NCBI GenBank assembly: GCA_900544095.1
Contig: UQTV01000004.1
Span: 135,659-199,658 of the forward strand
Source: an uncultured Collinsella sp.
GTDB taxonomy: Bacteria > Actinomycetota > Coriobacteriia > Coriobacteriales > Coriobacteriaceae
Direction of reading: 5' to 3'
Length of the DNA: 64,000 nt
Below the pieces are notes generated by a model. The model saw only the letters and a program-made list of their open reading frames with translations. It searched no databases and was not told where the DNA came from. A program made the translations under genes and the position numbers. Numbering within the stretch: position 1 is the stretch's first letter; the number at the start of each line of letters is the position of its first letter. Positions 24,761 through 32,838 of this stretch are shown here, in pieces.

Positions 24761-25270
24761 CTAGTTCTCGGCTTGCTCAACCCGTACCTTGACACGTGTC
24801 GGATTGCCGTGGCTGTCGAGGGTCTTGGCATCGAGTGCCTGGATCTCGATGTATGCCTCGCCTTCTTTGATGTCGCCGGCGGGGCACGTCTCGATTGTCT
24901 TGCCGGTCTCGACCACACCGGATTCGTACATGGTCTCGTCGTTTTGGATGACGCGGAATCGCTGGGGAAATTTATTGTCTTGGACGTTTTGCACGTTGAC
25001 GCGCAGCTTGCCGTCCTCCTGTAGCTGAGCGACCGGCGCGACCGAAATCGTCATCATGTTGTCGCGGACGATGGCATCGAGCTCATCTTGGATTTCTTGT
25101 CGCGATTTACCCTCTGCCGTCGTGACTGAGGCGCCCGCTTCGGGCACGGGCTGCGACTGCCAGGCGTATAGTCCTACGGCGACAAGGGCGCAGACGATAG
25201 CCAGACAGACAACGACGAGTTTCTTGCGACGCCCCAGTCCTGCGAGGCGGGGCGGCTTCTTCGCACTCAT
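24761..25270 (-). CDS. Membrane-anchored extracytoplasmic protein of unknown function
   Basis: A 169-aa protein with a Lys/Arg-rich cytoplasmic N-terminus, one transmembrane segment (about 18-38), then an external domain with the conserved-looking stretch ISVAPVAQL near 75, LRVNVQNVQDNKFPQRF near 88-104 and IEIQALDAKTL near 141. One Cys near 129. It overlaps the upstream gene by 4 nt (ATGA). The VNVQN/ETGKTIE pattern resembles an immunoglobulin-like or transglutaminase-associated beta domain. Probably a partner of the two secreted proteins encoded just downstream. Confidence 0.62.
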   Translation of the reverse strand: MSAKKPPRLAGLGRRKKLVVVCLAIVCALVAVGLYAWQSQPVPEAGASVTTAEGKSRQEIQDELDAIVRDNMMTISVAPVAQLQEDGKLRVNVQNVQDNKFPQRFRVIQNDETMYESGVVETGKTIETCPAGDIKEGEAYIEIQALDAKTLDSHGNPTRVKVRVEQAEN

Positions 25271-25563
25271 GCGGCGTCCTTGGTGGTGTAGACACGTGCG
25301 AACGTGGACGGGTCCGCTCCAAAGAGCATGTGAAGCATCAGGCGGCGCGAGTAGATGAGCTCGTCAAAGTCGTGAGGGAGCTCGATGTCGTGGATACGCG
25401 CGATGTGGTGGGCGAGCGCCGAGAACGACTCGGGGTCGCAGATAACATCGGTGGTGACGTGGTAGACCGCCGTTTCGGGGAACGCCTCTTCGTCGAAAGG
25501 CAGGAGATAGGGATCGTCGTCGACCTCGATGGCGACGCCGTACTGGGGCCAGTAATATGCCAT
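25267..25563 (-). CDS. Small cytosolic protein, possibly a truncated nuclease-fold protein
   Basis: A 98-aa protein without signal peptide. AIEVDDDPYLLPF near 11-23 followed by YHVTTDVICDPESF resembles the central strand region of DUF559/Vsr-like nuclease-fold proteins that occur fused to AbiEi-like domains in Coriobacteriia, so this could be the C-terminal remnant of such a protein. This is weak, based on remembered similarity only. GGGAGG lies 5 nt before the ATG. It heads the five-gene cassette and is coupled to the next gene by ATGA. Confidence 0.5.
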   Translation of the reverse strand: MAYYWPQYGVAIEVDDDPYLLPFDEEAFPETAVYHVTTDVICDPESFSALAHHIARIHDIELPHDFDELIYSRRLMLHMLFGADPSTFARVYTTKDAA

Positions 25564-25909
25564 GGGAACCTCCCTGCTTCTGGGGCCAAAACTTCTATCG
25601 GTTTTGGCTGTCGACGCCGACCGTATCAGCCGCTACTTGACCAATTTCTGACCAAATGCTTGACGGATTGACATCTCCGCAGGTAAAAGATGGAAATAAT
25701 TACTTCAACTTTTTTCGAGCGACAATCGAGCGGTCGGCGACGGCGGGGCGATATTTGTCAAAAGCATCGTCTGCCGAGGAAATCCAGCCGCTCGCCGAAT
25801 TGCGCAAACGTAAAAATCGCCAATTATGGAGACGGTTTCGAACACGTCGACGAAACGATGCGGTAACATCTCCCTGCAAACACTGTAGTTAGATAAAGGG
25901 GGAGTTCGC
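25564..25909. promoter_or_regulatory. Divergent regulatory region upstream of lactate dehydrogenase-like operon
   Basis: 346 nt without a supported gene. It contains four TGAC half-sites at 25638, 25649, 25661 and 25669 (spacings 11, 12 and 8 nt) and an AT-rich stretch at about 25685-25712. A TTGACG (25660) followed 17 nt later by GTAAAA is a possible plus-strand promoter. The strong SD GGGGGAG stands before GTG 25910. Confidence 0.4.
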
Positions 25910-27511
25910 GTGTCTGCAACCATCAAACCCTTCACCGACGAGTTCGAAGAGTATGGCCGCGACGAATCTCGCGCATCGGGCGAAGCATCGAGCATCTCGT
26001 TTCCGACAACGGAAGACGAGGTCCGTGCCATTTTGGAAACGCTCCATGCCGAGCGTGTCCCGGTAACGGTTCAGGGCGCCCGAACCGGCCTTGCCGCCGG
26101 TGCCGTGCCCCACGGTGGGCATATCCTCAATACTTCCCGTATGAATCGCTACTTGGGCCTTCGCCGCGATGAACAAGGCCAATTTCTGCTGCGCGTGGAG
26201 CCGGGCGTTGTGCTCTCGGAGCTGCGTAAGCAGCTGAGCAAGAAGGTACTGCCGACCGCTGGTTGGGACCAGGCATCGCTTGAGGCCTACGAGGAGTTCC
26301 AAGAGTCCCCCGAGCAGTTCTTTCCCACCGATCCCACCGAGGCATCTGCCTGTCTGGGCGGCATGGCGGCATGCAACGCCTCAGGCGCCCGCAGCTACGC
26401 TTACGGTCCCATGCGCCCGCATATCACGGGACTCCACGTCGCGCTGGCTGATGGCGATTTGCTTGAGCTTCAGCGCGGCGAGGCTTTTGCCCAGGACCGC
26501 CACCTGTCGCTCGTGACGGCAGCGGGCCGTACGCTCGAGCTCGATCTTCCCGGCTATACCATGCCCGAGACAAAAAATGCCTCAGGCTATTTCGTTGCGG
26601 ACGATATGGACGCCATCGACCTCTTTATCGGCGCGTGCGGCACGCTCGGCGTCATTACCGAGCTCGAGATCGCCCTGCAGGCGGCACCTTCGGTCGTATG
26701 GGGTGTGAGTTGCTTTTTCGATAGCGAGGACAAGGCGGTGTCCTTTACCGATTCCGTGCGCCCTGTCCTGTCCCATGCGGCTGCCATCGAGTACTTCGAT
26801 GCTGGCGCCCTGGATATTCTACGTCGCCAGCGCGAGCAGTCGACGGCGTTTGCCTCGCTGCCGGCGCTCGACGACGAGGCAAAGGTCTGTGTCTACGTGG
26901 AGCTCGACTGCGACGACGAGGCGCAGGCGACCGAGGAGCTGTACCACCTGGGATGGGTGCTGGAGCTTGCGGGCGGCCGCGACGATGCGACATGGGTCGC
27001 CCGCACCGAAGTCGATCGCGAGTGCCAGCGGTTCTTCCGCCACGCGGTGCCTGAGAGCGTCAACATGCTTATCGACGAGCGCCGCCGCACGGATCCCACT
27101 ATCACCAAGTTGGGCTCGGACATGTCGGTGCCCAATGCATGCCTTGCCGATGTCATGGCCCTCTATCGCCGCACGCTGGCCGAAAGCGGGCTTGAGTCTG
27201 CTGCCTGGGGACACATCGGGAACAACCATCTGCATGTGAACATCCTGCCGCGCGATGCGCAAGACTACCGTCGTGGTGGAGAACTCTTTGCCCAGTGGGC
27301 TTCCGAGGTCACGGCCATGGGCGGTGCCGTTTCTGCCGAACACGGCGTCGGCAAGATCAAGGCGGGCTTCTTGGAGACGATGTACGGCCACGAGGCCATG
27401 GTCGAGTCGGCGCGTCTCAAACTCCAGCTCGATCCTGCCGGCCAGCTGGGTCGCGGCAACCTGTTTACGGAGAAGCTCTTGGATGAACTCGTTCAGAAAG
27501 GGGGCGCGTGA
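25910..27511 (+). CDS. FAD-linked lactate/glycolate dehydrogenase (GlcD/LctD type)
   Basis: A 533-aa flavoprotein of the GlcD/D-lactate dehydrogenase family. The FAD-binding PCMH fold is seen in GARTGLAAGAVPHGGHIL near 50-67, SACLGGMAACNASGARSYAYG near 144-164 and GACGTLGVITELE near 242-254. The C-terminal FAD-oxidase domain ends with AEHGVGKIK near 476, the usual histidine motif. GGGGGAG lies 5 nt before GTG 25910. The EtfB and EtfA genes follow without a gap. The order GlcD-EtfB-EtfA(ferredoxin) parallels the Acetobacterium lactate dehydrogenase complex, in which electrons from lactate are driven to NAD by co-oxidising ferredoxin. Confidence 0.85.
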   Translation: MSATIKPFTDEFEEYGRDESRASGEASSISFPTTEDEVRAILETLHAERVPVTVQGARTGLAAGAVPHGGHILNTSRMNRYLGLRRDEQGQFLLRVEPGVVLSELRKQLSKKVLPTAGWDQASLEAYEEFQESPEQFFPTDPTEASACLGGMAACNASGARSYAYGPMRPHITGLHVALADGDLLELQRGEAFAQDRHLSLVTAAGRTLELDLPGYTMPETKNASGYFVADDMDAIDLFIGACGTLGVITELEIALQAAPSVVWGVSCFFDSEDKAVSFTDSVRPVLSHAAAIEYFDAGALDILRRQREQSTAFASLPALDDEAKVCVYVELDCDDEAQATEELYHLGWVLELAGGRDDATWVARTEVDRECQRFFRHAVPESVNMLIDERRRTDPTITKLGSDMSVPNACLADVMALYRRTLAESGLESAAWGHIGNNHLHVNILPRDAQDYRRGGELFAQWASEVTAMGGAVSAEHGVGKIKAGFLETMYGHEAMVESARLKLQLDPAGQLGRGNLFTEKLLDELVQKGGA

Positions 27512-27513
27512 AG

Positions 27514-28329
27514 ATGAGTGATTTCCATATGGTGGTGTGCGTCAAGGCGGTGCCCGGAAGCACCGAGGTCAAGATGGACCCCAAGACCAATACTATCGTG
27601 CGTGATGGCAAGCAGGCGGTCATTAATCCCTTCGATGCAAGTGCCCTCGAATGTGCGCTAGCGCTGAAGGACGACTTTATCGGCTTTGGCATGGACGTGC
27701 GTGTGACGGTGGTGTCGATGGGCATCCCCGCGACCGAATCGCTGCTGCGCGACTGCATCGCCCGCGGTGCCGACGACGCGCTGCTGCTGACCGACCGAGC
27801 CTTTGCGGGCGCCGATACCCTAGCCACCACCTATGCCCTCAAATGCGGCATCGAGGCACTCGATGAGGATTTTGACCTGCTCATCTGCGGCAAGATGGCA
27901 GTGGACGGCGATACGGCCCAGATCGGCCCCGAGCTGGCCGGCGCCTTTGGGGTCCCCTGCGTGACCGACGTGAGCTGTGTGCAGAGCGCGGGATTTACGA
28001 CGTGTGGCTCGCTGGCGCTCGTTCACGGCTGCGATGCCGGCGAGGAGACGGTGTACCTGGAGATGCCGTGTGCGATGACGACTGCCAAGGAGATTGGCCA
28101 GCTGCGCATGCCGAGTATTGCCGGTATTCGCGCGGCCGAGGATGCAGACGTGCGCGTGGCCAGCGCTGCCGACGTAAACGCCGACCCCTCGCGTTGCGGC
28201 CTTGCCGGATCACCGACGCAGGTCGTGCGCTCGTTTGTGCCCGACCGTGACCAAACGTGCGAGGCCGTCGAGGGAACGGCGTCCGGGCAGGCGGTAAAAC
28301 TTGCCAAGATTATTGAGGGGATGGCATAG
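27514..28329 (+). CDS. etfB: Electron transfer flavoprotein beta subunit
   Basis: A 271-aa EtfB. The N-terminus VVCVKAVPGSTEVKMD and NPFDASALECALALKD near residue 45, then the nucleotide-loop segment GKMAVDGDTAQIGPELAG near 127-144, are the family hallmarks. I prefer ATG 27514, 9 nt after AAAGGGG, over GTG 27508, which lies only 3 nt from it. The upstream dehydrogenase stop overlaps this start region. In bifurcating Etfs this subunit binds an extra FAD rather than AMP; which ligand is used here needs structural alignment. Confidence 0.87.
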   Translation: MSDFHMVVCVKAVPGSTEVKMDPKTNTIVRDGKQAVINPFDASALECALALKDDFIGFGMDVRVTVVSMGIPATESLLRDCIARGADDALLLTDRAFAGADTLATTYALKCGIEALDEDFDLLICGKMAVDGDTAQIGPELAGAFGVPCVTDVSCVQSAGFTTCGSLALVHGCDAGEETVYLEMPCAMTTAKEIGQLRMPSIAGIRAAEDADVRVASAADVNADPSRCGLAGSPTQVVRSFVPDRDQTCEAVEGTASGQAVKLAKIIEGMA

Positions 28330-29535
28330 ATGAGCGGGCTGATTATCGATAGCGAAGCCTGTATCGGCTGCGGTCGCTGCGTTCGCGCCTGTGCCTCGGG
28401 CGGCATTGTGGTGGAGGGCGAGCGCCCCAATCGCTGTGCCCGCGTAACCGACGGCTGTATCCTGTGCGGCGGGTGCGTCGACGCCTGCCCCGTCAACGCC
28501 ATCTCGATCGAGCGCGACGAGGCCGCCGGCGCGGTAGACCTTGACGCATATCGAGACATTTGGGTCTTCGTGCAAACTGACAAGCACGATGCCGTGGCAT
28601 CCGTGGCCTTCGAGCTCATGGGCAAGGGACGCGAGCTTGCTGATGCCCGCGGCTGTCGCCTGGTGGCACTGGTCGGCATGAGCCCCGAGGGCTCGCTCGA
28701 GGACCTCGAACACCTGGTTTGTGCCGGCGCGGACGAAGTTCTGGTCTGTCGTGACGAGCGCCTGCGTCAGAACGACGCGGAGGTCTATGCTCGCCTGATC
28801 TACGATTTGGTGGCCGAGCGCAAGCCCGAGGCCATTCTGTACGGCGCGACCGCGTTTGGCCGCGAACTGGCACCCGGCGTTGCCGTGCGCCTGCAGACGG
28901 GCCTTACGGCTGATTGCACGGTGCTTTCGGTGGATACGGAGACGGGTCTGCTGCAGCAGACGCGCCCGGCGTTTGGCGGCAACCTGATGGCCACCATTAT
29001 CTGCCCCAACCACCGTCCTCAGATGGCAACGGTGCGCCCCGGCATCTTTAAGGCGCCCGAGTTTGACTATAGCCGCTCCGGCACGATTACCCAGGTAGTG
29101 CTTGCGGATGACGTTAAGGCCCGCGTCGAGATCTCGATTCCCGCCGAGGAGTGGGGACAGCAGGCCTCAATTGCCGATGCCGAGCGTCTGGTCGTGGTGG
29201 GCCGCGGCATCGGCTCCAAGAAGAATCTGCCCCTGATGCGAAAGCTCGCCGATGCCCTGGGTGCCGAGCTTGGTTGCACGCGTCCCATTGTGGAGGCAGG
29301 CTGGTTGGAGTATCGCCACCAAATTGGCCAGACGGGTGTATCGGTCTCGCCCAAGCTCCTCGTGAGCATCGGTGTCTCGGGTGCTATCCAGCATCTCGCC
29401 GGCATCGGTGGGGCGGAGTGCATTGTTGCCATCAATGAGGACCCGGATGCCCCCATCTTCGGTGCCGCCCAGTACAAGGTCGTCGGCGATGCCGTTGAGA
29501 TCGTTGAGGAACTGCTGGCTCAGCTCGAGTGCTAA
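28330..29535 (+). CDS. etfA: Electron transfer flavoprotein alpha subunit with 2x[4Fe-4S] ferredoxin domain
   Basis: A 401-aa EtfA with an N-terminal ferredoxin domain: cysteines 11/14/17/21 (CxxCxxCxxxC) and 43/46/49/53 form two complete cluster motifs. Residues about 75-260 are the Etf alpha Rossmann domain, and the C-terminal FAD domain carries VVVGRGIGSKKN near 291 and SIGVSGAIQHLAGI near 346. The ferredoxin extension is known from LctC and CarE of acetogens and suggests direct exchange with ferredoxin. It starts after the EtfB stop, and its own stop overlaps that of the convergent HD-domain gene. Confidence 0.88.
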   Translation: MSGLIIDSEACIGCGRCVRACASGGIVVEGERPNRCARVTDGCILCGGCVDACPVNAISIERDEAAGAVDLDAYRDIWVFVQTDKHDAVASVAFELMGKGRELADARGCRLVALVGMSPEGSLEDLEHLVCAGADEVLVCRDERLRQNDAEVYARLIYDLVAERKPEAILYGATAFGRELAPGVAVRLQTGLTADCTVLSVDTETGLLQQTRPAFGGNLMATIICPNHRPQMATVRPGIFKAPEFDYSRSGTITQVVLADDVKARVEISIPAEEWGQQASIADAERLVVVGRGIGSKKNLPLMRKLADALGAELGCTRPIVEAGWLEYRHQIGQTGVSVSPKLLVSIGVSGAIQHLAGIGGAECIVAINEDPDAPIFGAAQYKVVGDAVEIVEELLAQLEC

Positions 29536-30344
29536 GCGCTTGCCAGCCAGCGGCGCAGCTCGTCCTTAAGGCGGCTCCAGGTTGCCTGCGCGGCGGGGTC
29601 GGTAAAGGGTCGCGTAATGCCAAAGGGCGCGTCGAGCAGGCGATAGATATCGCCTTGCTCGCGCGCCAGTGCACGGCTTGCCGGATGGACGAGCTCAAAC
29701 ATAAAGCAGATGAGCCCCACCAGGTAGTCCGCCGGCTCGTTGCGCTCGTCACGCGCGACGCAGCGATGCTCGTCAAAGGCGGTAAGCGCCGGTGTCGAGA
29801 AGTGGCTGGCGAGAAACGTGTCCTCATCCACCTTGAGGATGGTGTCGACGGTGCTGTCGGCGATGGTGCGCATAATGTCAATCTTGTCGCCATCGCGCAC
29901 GATCTCGCAGAAGCTCCGTGTACGGGTGTCGAGTTCCGTGGGCAGGCGAAAATCACTGTGGTGGGCGATGCTCGCGCGGATCAGTTCGTCCTCTGCCGGG
30001 TCATCGATAAAGTCGCGGATGCTCGTTACGGCGGGTGCATCGGCGGGATTCTCGCCAAAGAGGACCTCGATGCCCAGCGCTGCATGGCTCATGCTCTCGG
30101 CGTCCTTAAAGGTGTCCCAGCGCCGCAACTGCTCAAAGCGGCCCATATCGTGTAGCAGGCCGCAAAGCCATGCCAGGTCAATATCTTCTGACGACCAGCC
30201 CTGCTCGCGCGCTACGGCATCGCATGCCTCGGCCACGTGGTACGTATGCTCGATTTTGAGCGCGATGCGTGGGTTGGTGGCGTCGTAGGCATCGGTGTAG
30301 CTTTTGAAGGCCGCGCGCGCCCGGTCTCGATCGATAACTGTCAT
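29532..30344 (-). CDS. HD-domain phosphohydrolase
   Basis: A 270-aa cytosolic protein with the HD-superfamily metal motif: His near 30-35 (KIEHTYHVAEAC), LLHDMGRFEQL near 67 (the HD pair), and Asp in RDGDKIDIMRTI near 150. It resembles small HD proteins related to (p)ppGpp hydrolases or YfbR-like nucleotidases, but the substrate is unknown. AGGAAG precedes ATG 30344. Its stop codon shares bases with the etfA stop on the other strand, leaving no room for an intergenic terminator. Confidence 0.78.
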   Translation of the reverse strand: MTVIDRDRARAAFKSYTDAYDATNPRIALKIEHTYHVAEACDAVAREQGWSSEDIDLAWLCGLLHDMGRFEQLRRWDTFKDAESMSHAALGIEVLFGENPADAPAVTSIRDFIDDPAEDELIRASIAHHSDFRLPTELDTRTRSFCEIVRDGDKIDIMRTIADSTVDTILKVDEDTFLASHFSTPALTAFDEHRCVARDERNEPADYLVGLICFMFELVHPASRALAREQGDIYRLLDAPFGITRPFTDPAAQATWSRLKDELRRWLASA

Positions 30345-30375
30345 AATGACTTCCTAAAAAGTTGTGTCTTTCGAT

Positions 30376-30411
30376 CCGGTGGCAATTGTAGGTGAACTTT
30401 ATTGCCACCGG
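30376..30411. promoter_or_regulatory. Perfect 11-bp inverted repeat upstream of azlC
   Basis: CCGGTGGCAAT (30376-30386) and ATTGCCACCGG (30401-30411) are exact complements separated by 14 nt. It lies between the divergent HD gene and azlC, 60 nt before the azlC start. It may be a regulator operator spanning the azlC promoter or a hairpin in the azlC leader. Confidence 0.45.
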
Positions 30412-30470
30412 TTGATATTTCTGCTGCGTTGCAAGGCGCGCTGCAGACGACTTACCAGAATGGGAGTGGC

Positions 30471-31163
30471 ATGGTCCTTAGGATCTTTAAAATCGTCTGG
30501 CCAGTGATGCTTACCTATGTTGCAATAGGCGCGCCGTGCGGAATGATCATGGGGCAGACGGGAATGGAGCCCTGGATGGTCTTTGCTCTGAGCAGCACGT
30601 TTGTGACGGGCAGCGGCCAGTTTATGATCTGCAACCTGTGGCTGGCGGGCGTGCCTGCAGCATCGATCGTCGCGAGCGTCGCCGCCATCTCCTCGCGCTT
30701 TGCGCTTTACTCGGCATCGATCGCACCCCATCTGGCGGGCGCCTCGAAGCGTCAGACGCTGGCTGTTGCCGCGACACTTACCGAGGAGGCATATGGCATC
30801 TCGCTTGCCAAGTTGGTTGAAGGGGAGGATTGGGGCCCGCGCGAGTCCTTTGTGCTCAACGTGATCCTTATCGCAACATGGGGCGTATCGTGTACGACGG
30901 GCGCCATCGTCGGCGCCGTTGTCGATGTTCCCACCGCTATTGCGAGTTTCGTCTGCACGTCGCTCTTTATCTGTCTACTCTTTTCGCAGCGGTTGTCGCG
31001 CGGCAACGTTGTCGCGGCGGTTTCGGGCGCGGTGTCCGTCGCCGTATGCAAGTTCTTGGGCCTCATGAATATTACCGTGCCGGCAAGCGTCGTGGTCGGC
31101 ATTGCCATTGCGCTGGCGTGCGATGCTGTATTTGACGGAAGAGGTGCCCGCGATGCCCGTTAA
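30471..31163 (+). CDS. azlC: Branched-chain amino acid exporter large subunit
   Basis: A 230-aa integral membrane protein of the AzlC/BrnF family with about six to seven hydrophobic segments. FVTGSGQFMICNLW near 41 and ISSRFALYSASIAPHL near 70-85 match the family signature regions. It is predicted to export leucine, isoleucine, valine or methionine with AzlD. The start is ATG 30471 with GGGAG about 5 nt upstream; the frame is open back to TTG 30402. It overlaps azlD by 11 nt. Confidence 0.83.
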   Translation: MVLRIFKIVWPVMLTYVAIGAPCGMIMGQTGMEPWMVFALSSTFVTGSGQFMICNLWLAGVPAASIVASVAAISSRFALYSASIAPHLAGASKRQTLAVAATLTEEAYGISLAKLVEGEDWGPRESFVLNVILIATWGVSCTTGAIVGAVVDVPTAIASFVCTSLFICLLFSQRLSRGNVVAAVSGAVSVAVCKFLGLMNITVPASVVVGIAIALACDAVFDGRGARDAR

Positions 31164-31476
31164 CGAGTTCTTGGTTCTGTGGCTGTCGTCGTGGGCTGCT
31201 ATCGCGTTCTTTCGCATCGCGCCGGCGTTCGCCTTGCGCGGGCGGACCCTGTCGCCCCGTATTACCGAGGCCCTGGGCTATATCCCGCCCGCTGCCTTTG
31301 CCGCGCTGGTCGCCAACGACTTGGTGAGTCCCGGCGCGTTCGACGCGGGGCTCTGGCCTGCCTTGGTTCCCTGGATTGCGGCCGCCGGCGTCGTGGTCGT
31401 GGCGGTCAAGACAAAATCGATGCTGTGGTGCTGCGTCTCGGGCATCGTACTCTATATCGTCTTGAGCCTTATATAG
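31153..31476 (+). CDS. azlD: Branched-chain amino acid exporter small subunit
   Basis: A 107-aa membrane protein with three to four hydrophobic helices. The RTLSPRITEALGYIPPAAFAALV segment near residues 31-53 is the AzlD/BrnE signature. ATG 31153 lies within the end of azlC and has GAGG 8 nt upstream, a translational coupling arrangement that fits an obligate two-subunit transporter. No terminator with a strong T-tract is apparent before the KdgT-like gene. Confidence 0.82.
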   Translation: MPVNEFLVLWLSSWAAIAFFRIAPAFALRGRTLSPRITEALGYIPPAAFAALVANDLVSPGAFDAGLWPALVPWIAAAGVVVVAVKTKSMLWCCVSGIVLYIVLSLI

Positions 31477-31626
31477 GGGTGGCGTCGCGGGCGCCGAATC
31501 TCGTTCCATCCCAACTTGTCGAGTTTTTCACCGAGCTGGTCTATTTCTTCTGGTACCATGGTCAAACTTTACTGTAGCAAAGCGTGACGTGGGCTTTTGT
31601 ATCCCGTCAGCGGAAATGGGGGTTTC

Positions 31627-32649
31627 ATGGCACAGGAAGCAACCACCAACGAGCAAAAGAAATTCAAGGTCCCGCGCATCCCGGGCGACATCATGATTTA
31701 TCCGATGATCGTCGGTCTTTTGCTCAACACCTTCTGCCCGCAGGTTTTTGAGATCGGCGGATTCTTTACGGCTGCCTGCCGCGGTGGCTCCAATACCATT
31801 GTCGCCGCGATCCTGCTGTTTGTGGGCGCCGGCATCAGCTTTAAGTCCACGCCGGGTGCCATCAAGACCGGTATCGTCGTGCTGATCCCCAAGCTGGTCG
31901 TCGCAGCGGCTCTCGGCCTGGGCGTGGCATATTTCTTTAACGACAACTTCCTGGGTCTGAGCTCCGTGTCTATCATCGGCGGCATCACGTTTTGCAACAT
32001 GGCGCTCTATACGGGCATCATGGGCGAGTTCGGCGATGAGTCCGAGCAGGGCGCCGTCGGTATCCTGTTCTTTACGGCTGGCCCCGCCGTCACGATGATC
32101 ATCCTCGGTGTTTCCGGCCTCGCCAACATTCCCATTGGCACCATTATCGGCTCCATCTTGCCACTCGTTATTGGCATGGTTCTGGGCAACCTGTTCCCGT
32201 TTATCAAGAACCTGCTGGTTCCCGGTGCCAATCCCGCGATTGCCGTCATCGGATTTCAGCTCGGTGCGTCCATGAGCCTGTCGAGCTTTATCACCGGCGG
32301 TATTTCCGGCATTCTGTTGGGCCTCATCACCCTCTTTATCGTTGGCCCCATCACCTTTGCCTTCGAGCGCTTGTGCGGCGGCAACGGCAAGGCCGCCGTT
32401 GCTTGCTCCACCATCGCCGGCACGGCTATGACCACGCCGGTTGCTCTTGCTGAGGTCGCGCCGCGCTATGCCGAGCTTGCGCCCACCGCGTATGCGCAGA
32501 TCGCCACCGCCGTCATCATCACGGCCATCATGGCCCCGATTCTGACCGGCTGGGTCGATAAGAAGTTCTGCCACGGCGAAGAGGATCTGTCGGTCGAAGG
32601 CGTCGAGGCTATTGAGGAGGCCGTCGCGACCGACATCGACGGCGAGTAA
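31627..32649 (+). CDS. kdgT: 2-keto-3-deoxygluconate permease
   Basis: A 340-aa KdgT-family proton symporter with about ten transmembrane helices. VPRIPGDIMIYPMIVGLLLNTF near residues 15-36 and GGITFCNMALYTGIMGEFGDESEQGA near 120-145 are family-specific. Import of 2-keto-3-deoxygluconate from pectin or hexuronate breakdown is the family role; no kdg catabolic gene is nearby, so the substrate could differ. GGGGG lies 4 nt before ATG 31627. A terminator follows at 32699. Confidence 0.83.
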   Translation: MAQEATTNEQKKFKVPRIPGDIMIYPMIVGLLLNTFCPQVFEIGGFFTAACRGGSNTIVAAILLFVGAGISFKSTPGAIKTGIVVLIPKLVVAAALGLGVAYFFNDNFLGLSSVSIIGGITFCNMALYTGIMGEFGDESEQGAVGILFFTAGPAVTMIILGVSGLANIPIGTIIGSILPLVIGMVLGNLFPFIKNLLVPGANPAIAVIGFQLGASMSLSSFITGGISGILLGLITLFIVGPITFAFERLCGGNGKAAVACSTIAGTAMTTPVALAEVAPRYAELAPTAYAQIATAVIITAIMAPILTGWVDKKFCHGEEDLSVEGVEAIEEAVATDIDGE

Positions 32650-32698
32650 TCGTCGACGCGAGTCAATCAAGCCGGCGTGTGCAATTCGCGCCGTATGG

Positions 32699-32738
32699 GC
32701 GCCCGAACGAGAGCTGTCTTGCAGTGACGTTCGGGCGC
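32699..32738 (+). terminator. Intrinsic terminator after kdgT
   Basis: GCGCCCGAACG (32699-32709) pairs with CGTTCGGGCGC (32728-32738) and is followed by TCTGCTATTATT. A second small hairpin, ACCCCT/AGGGGT with a 7-nt loop, lies at 32757-32775 and ends in GTTTATT. Confidence 0.65.
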
Positions 32739-32838
32739 TCTGCTATTATTCCCTATACCCCTGCGGAGTAGGGGTGTTTATTGCCCAGGCACGAATCGGG
32801 CGATTCTGACCACTTGGATATTGAAGGGATGGCGTCTA

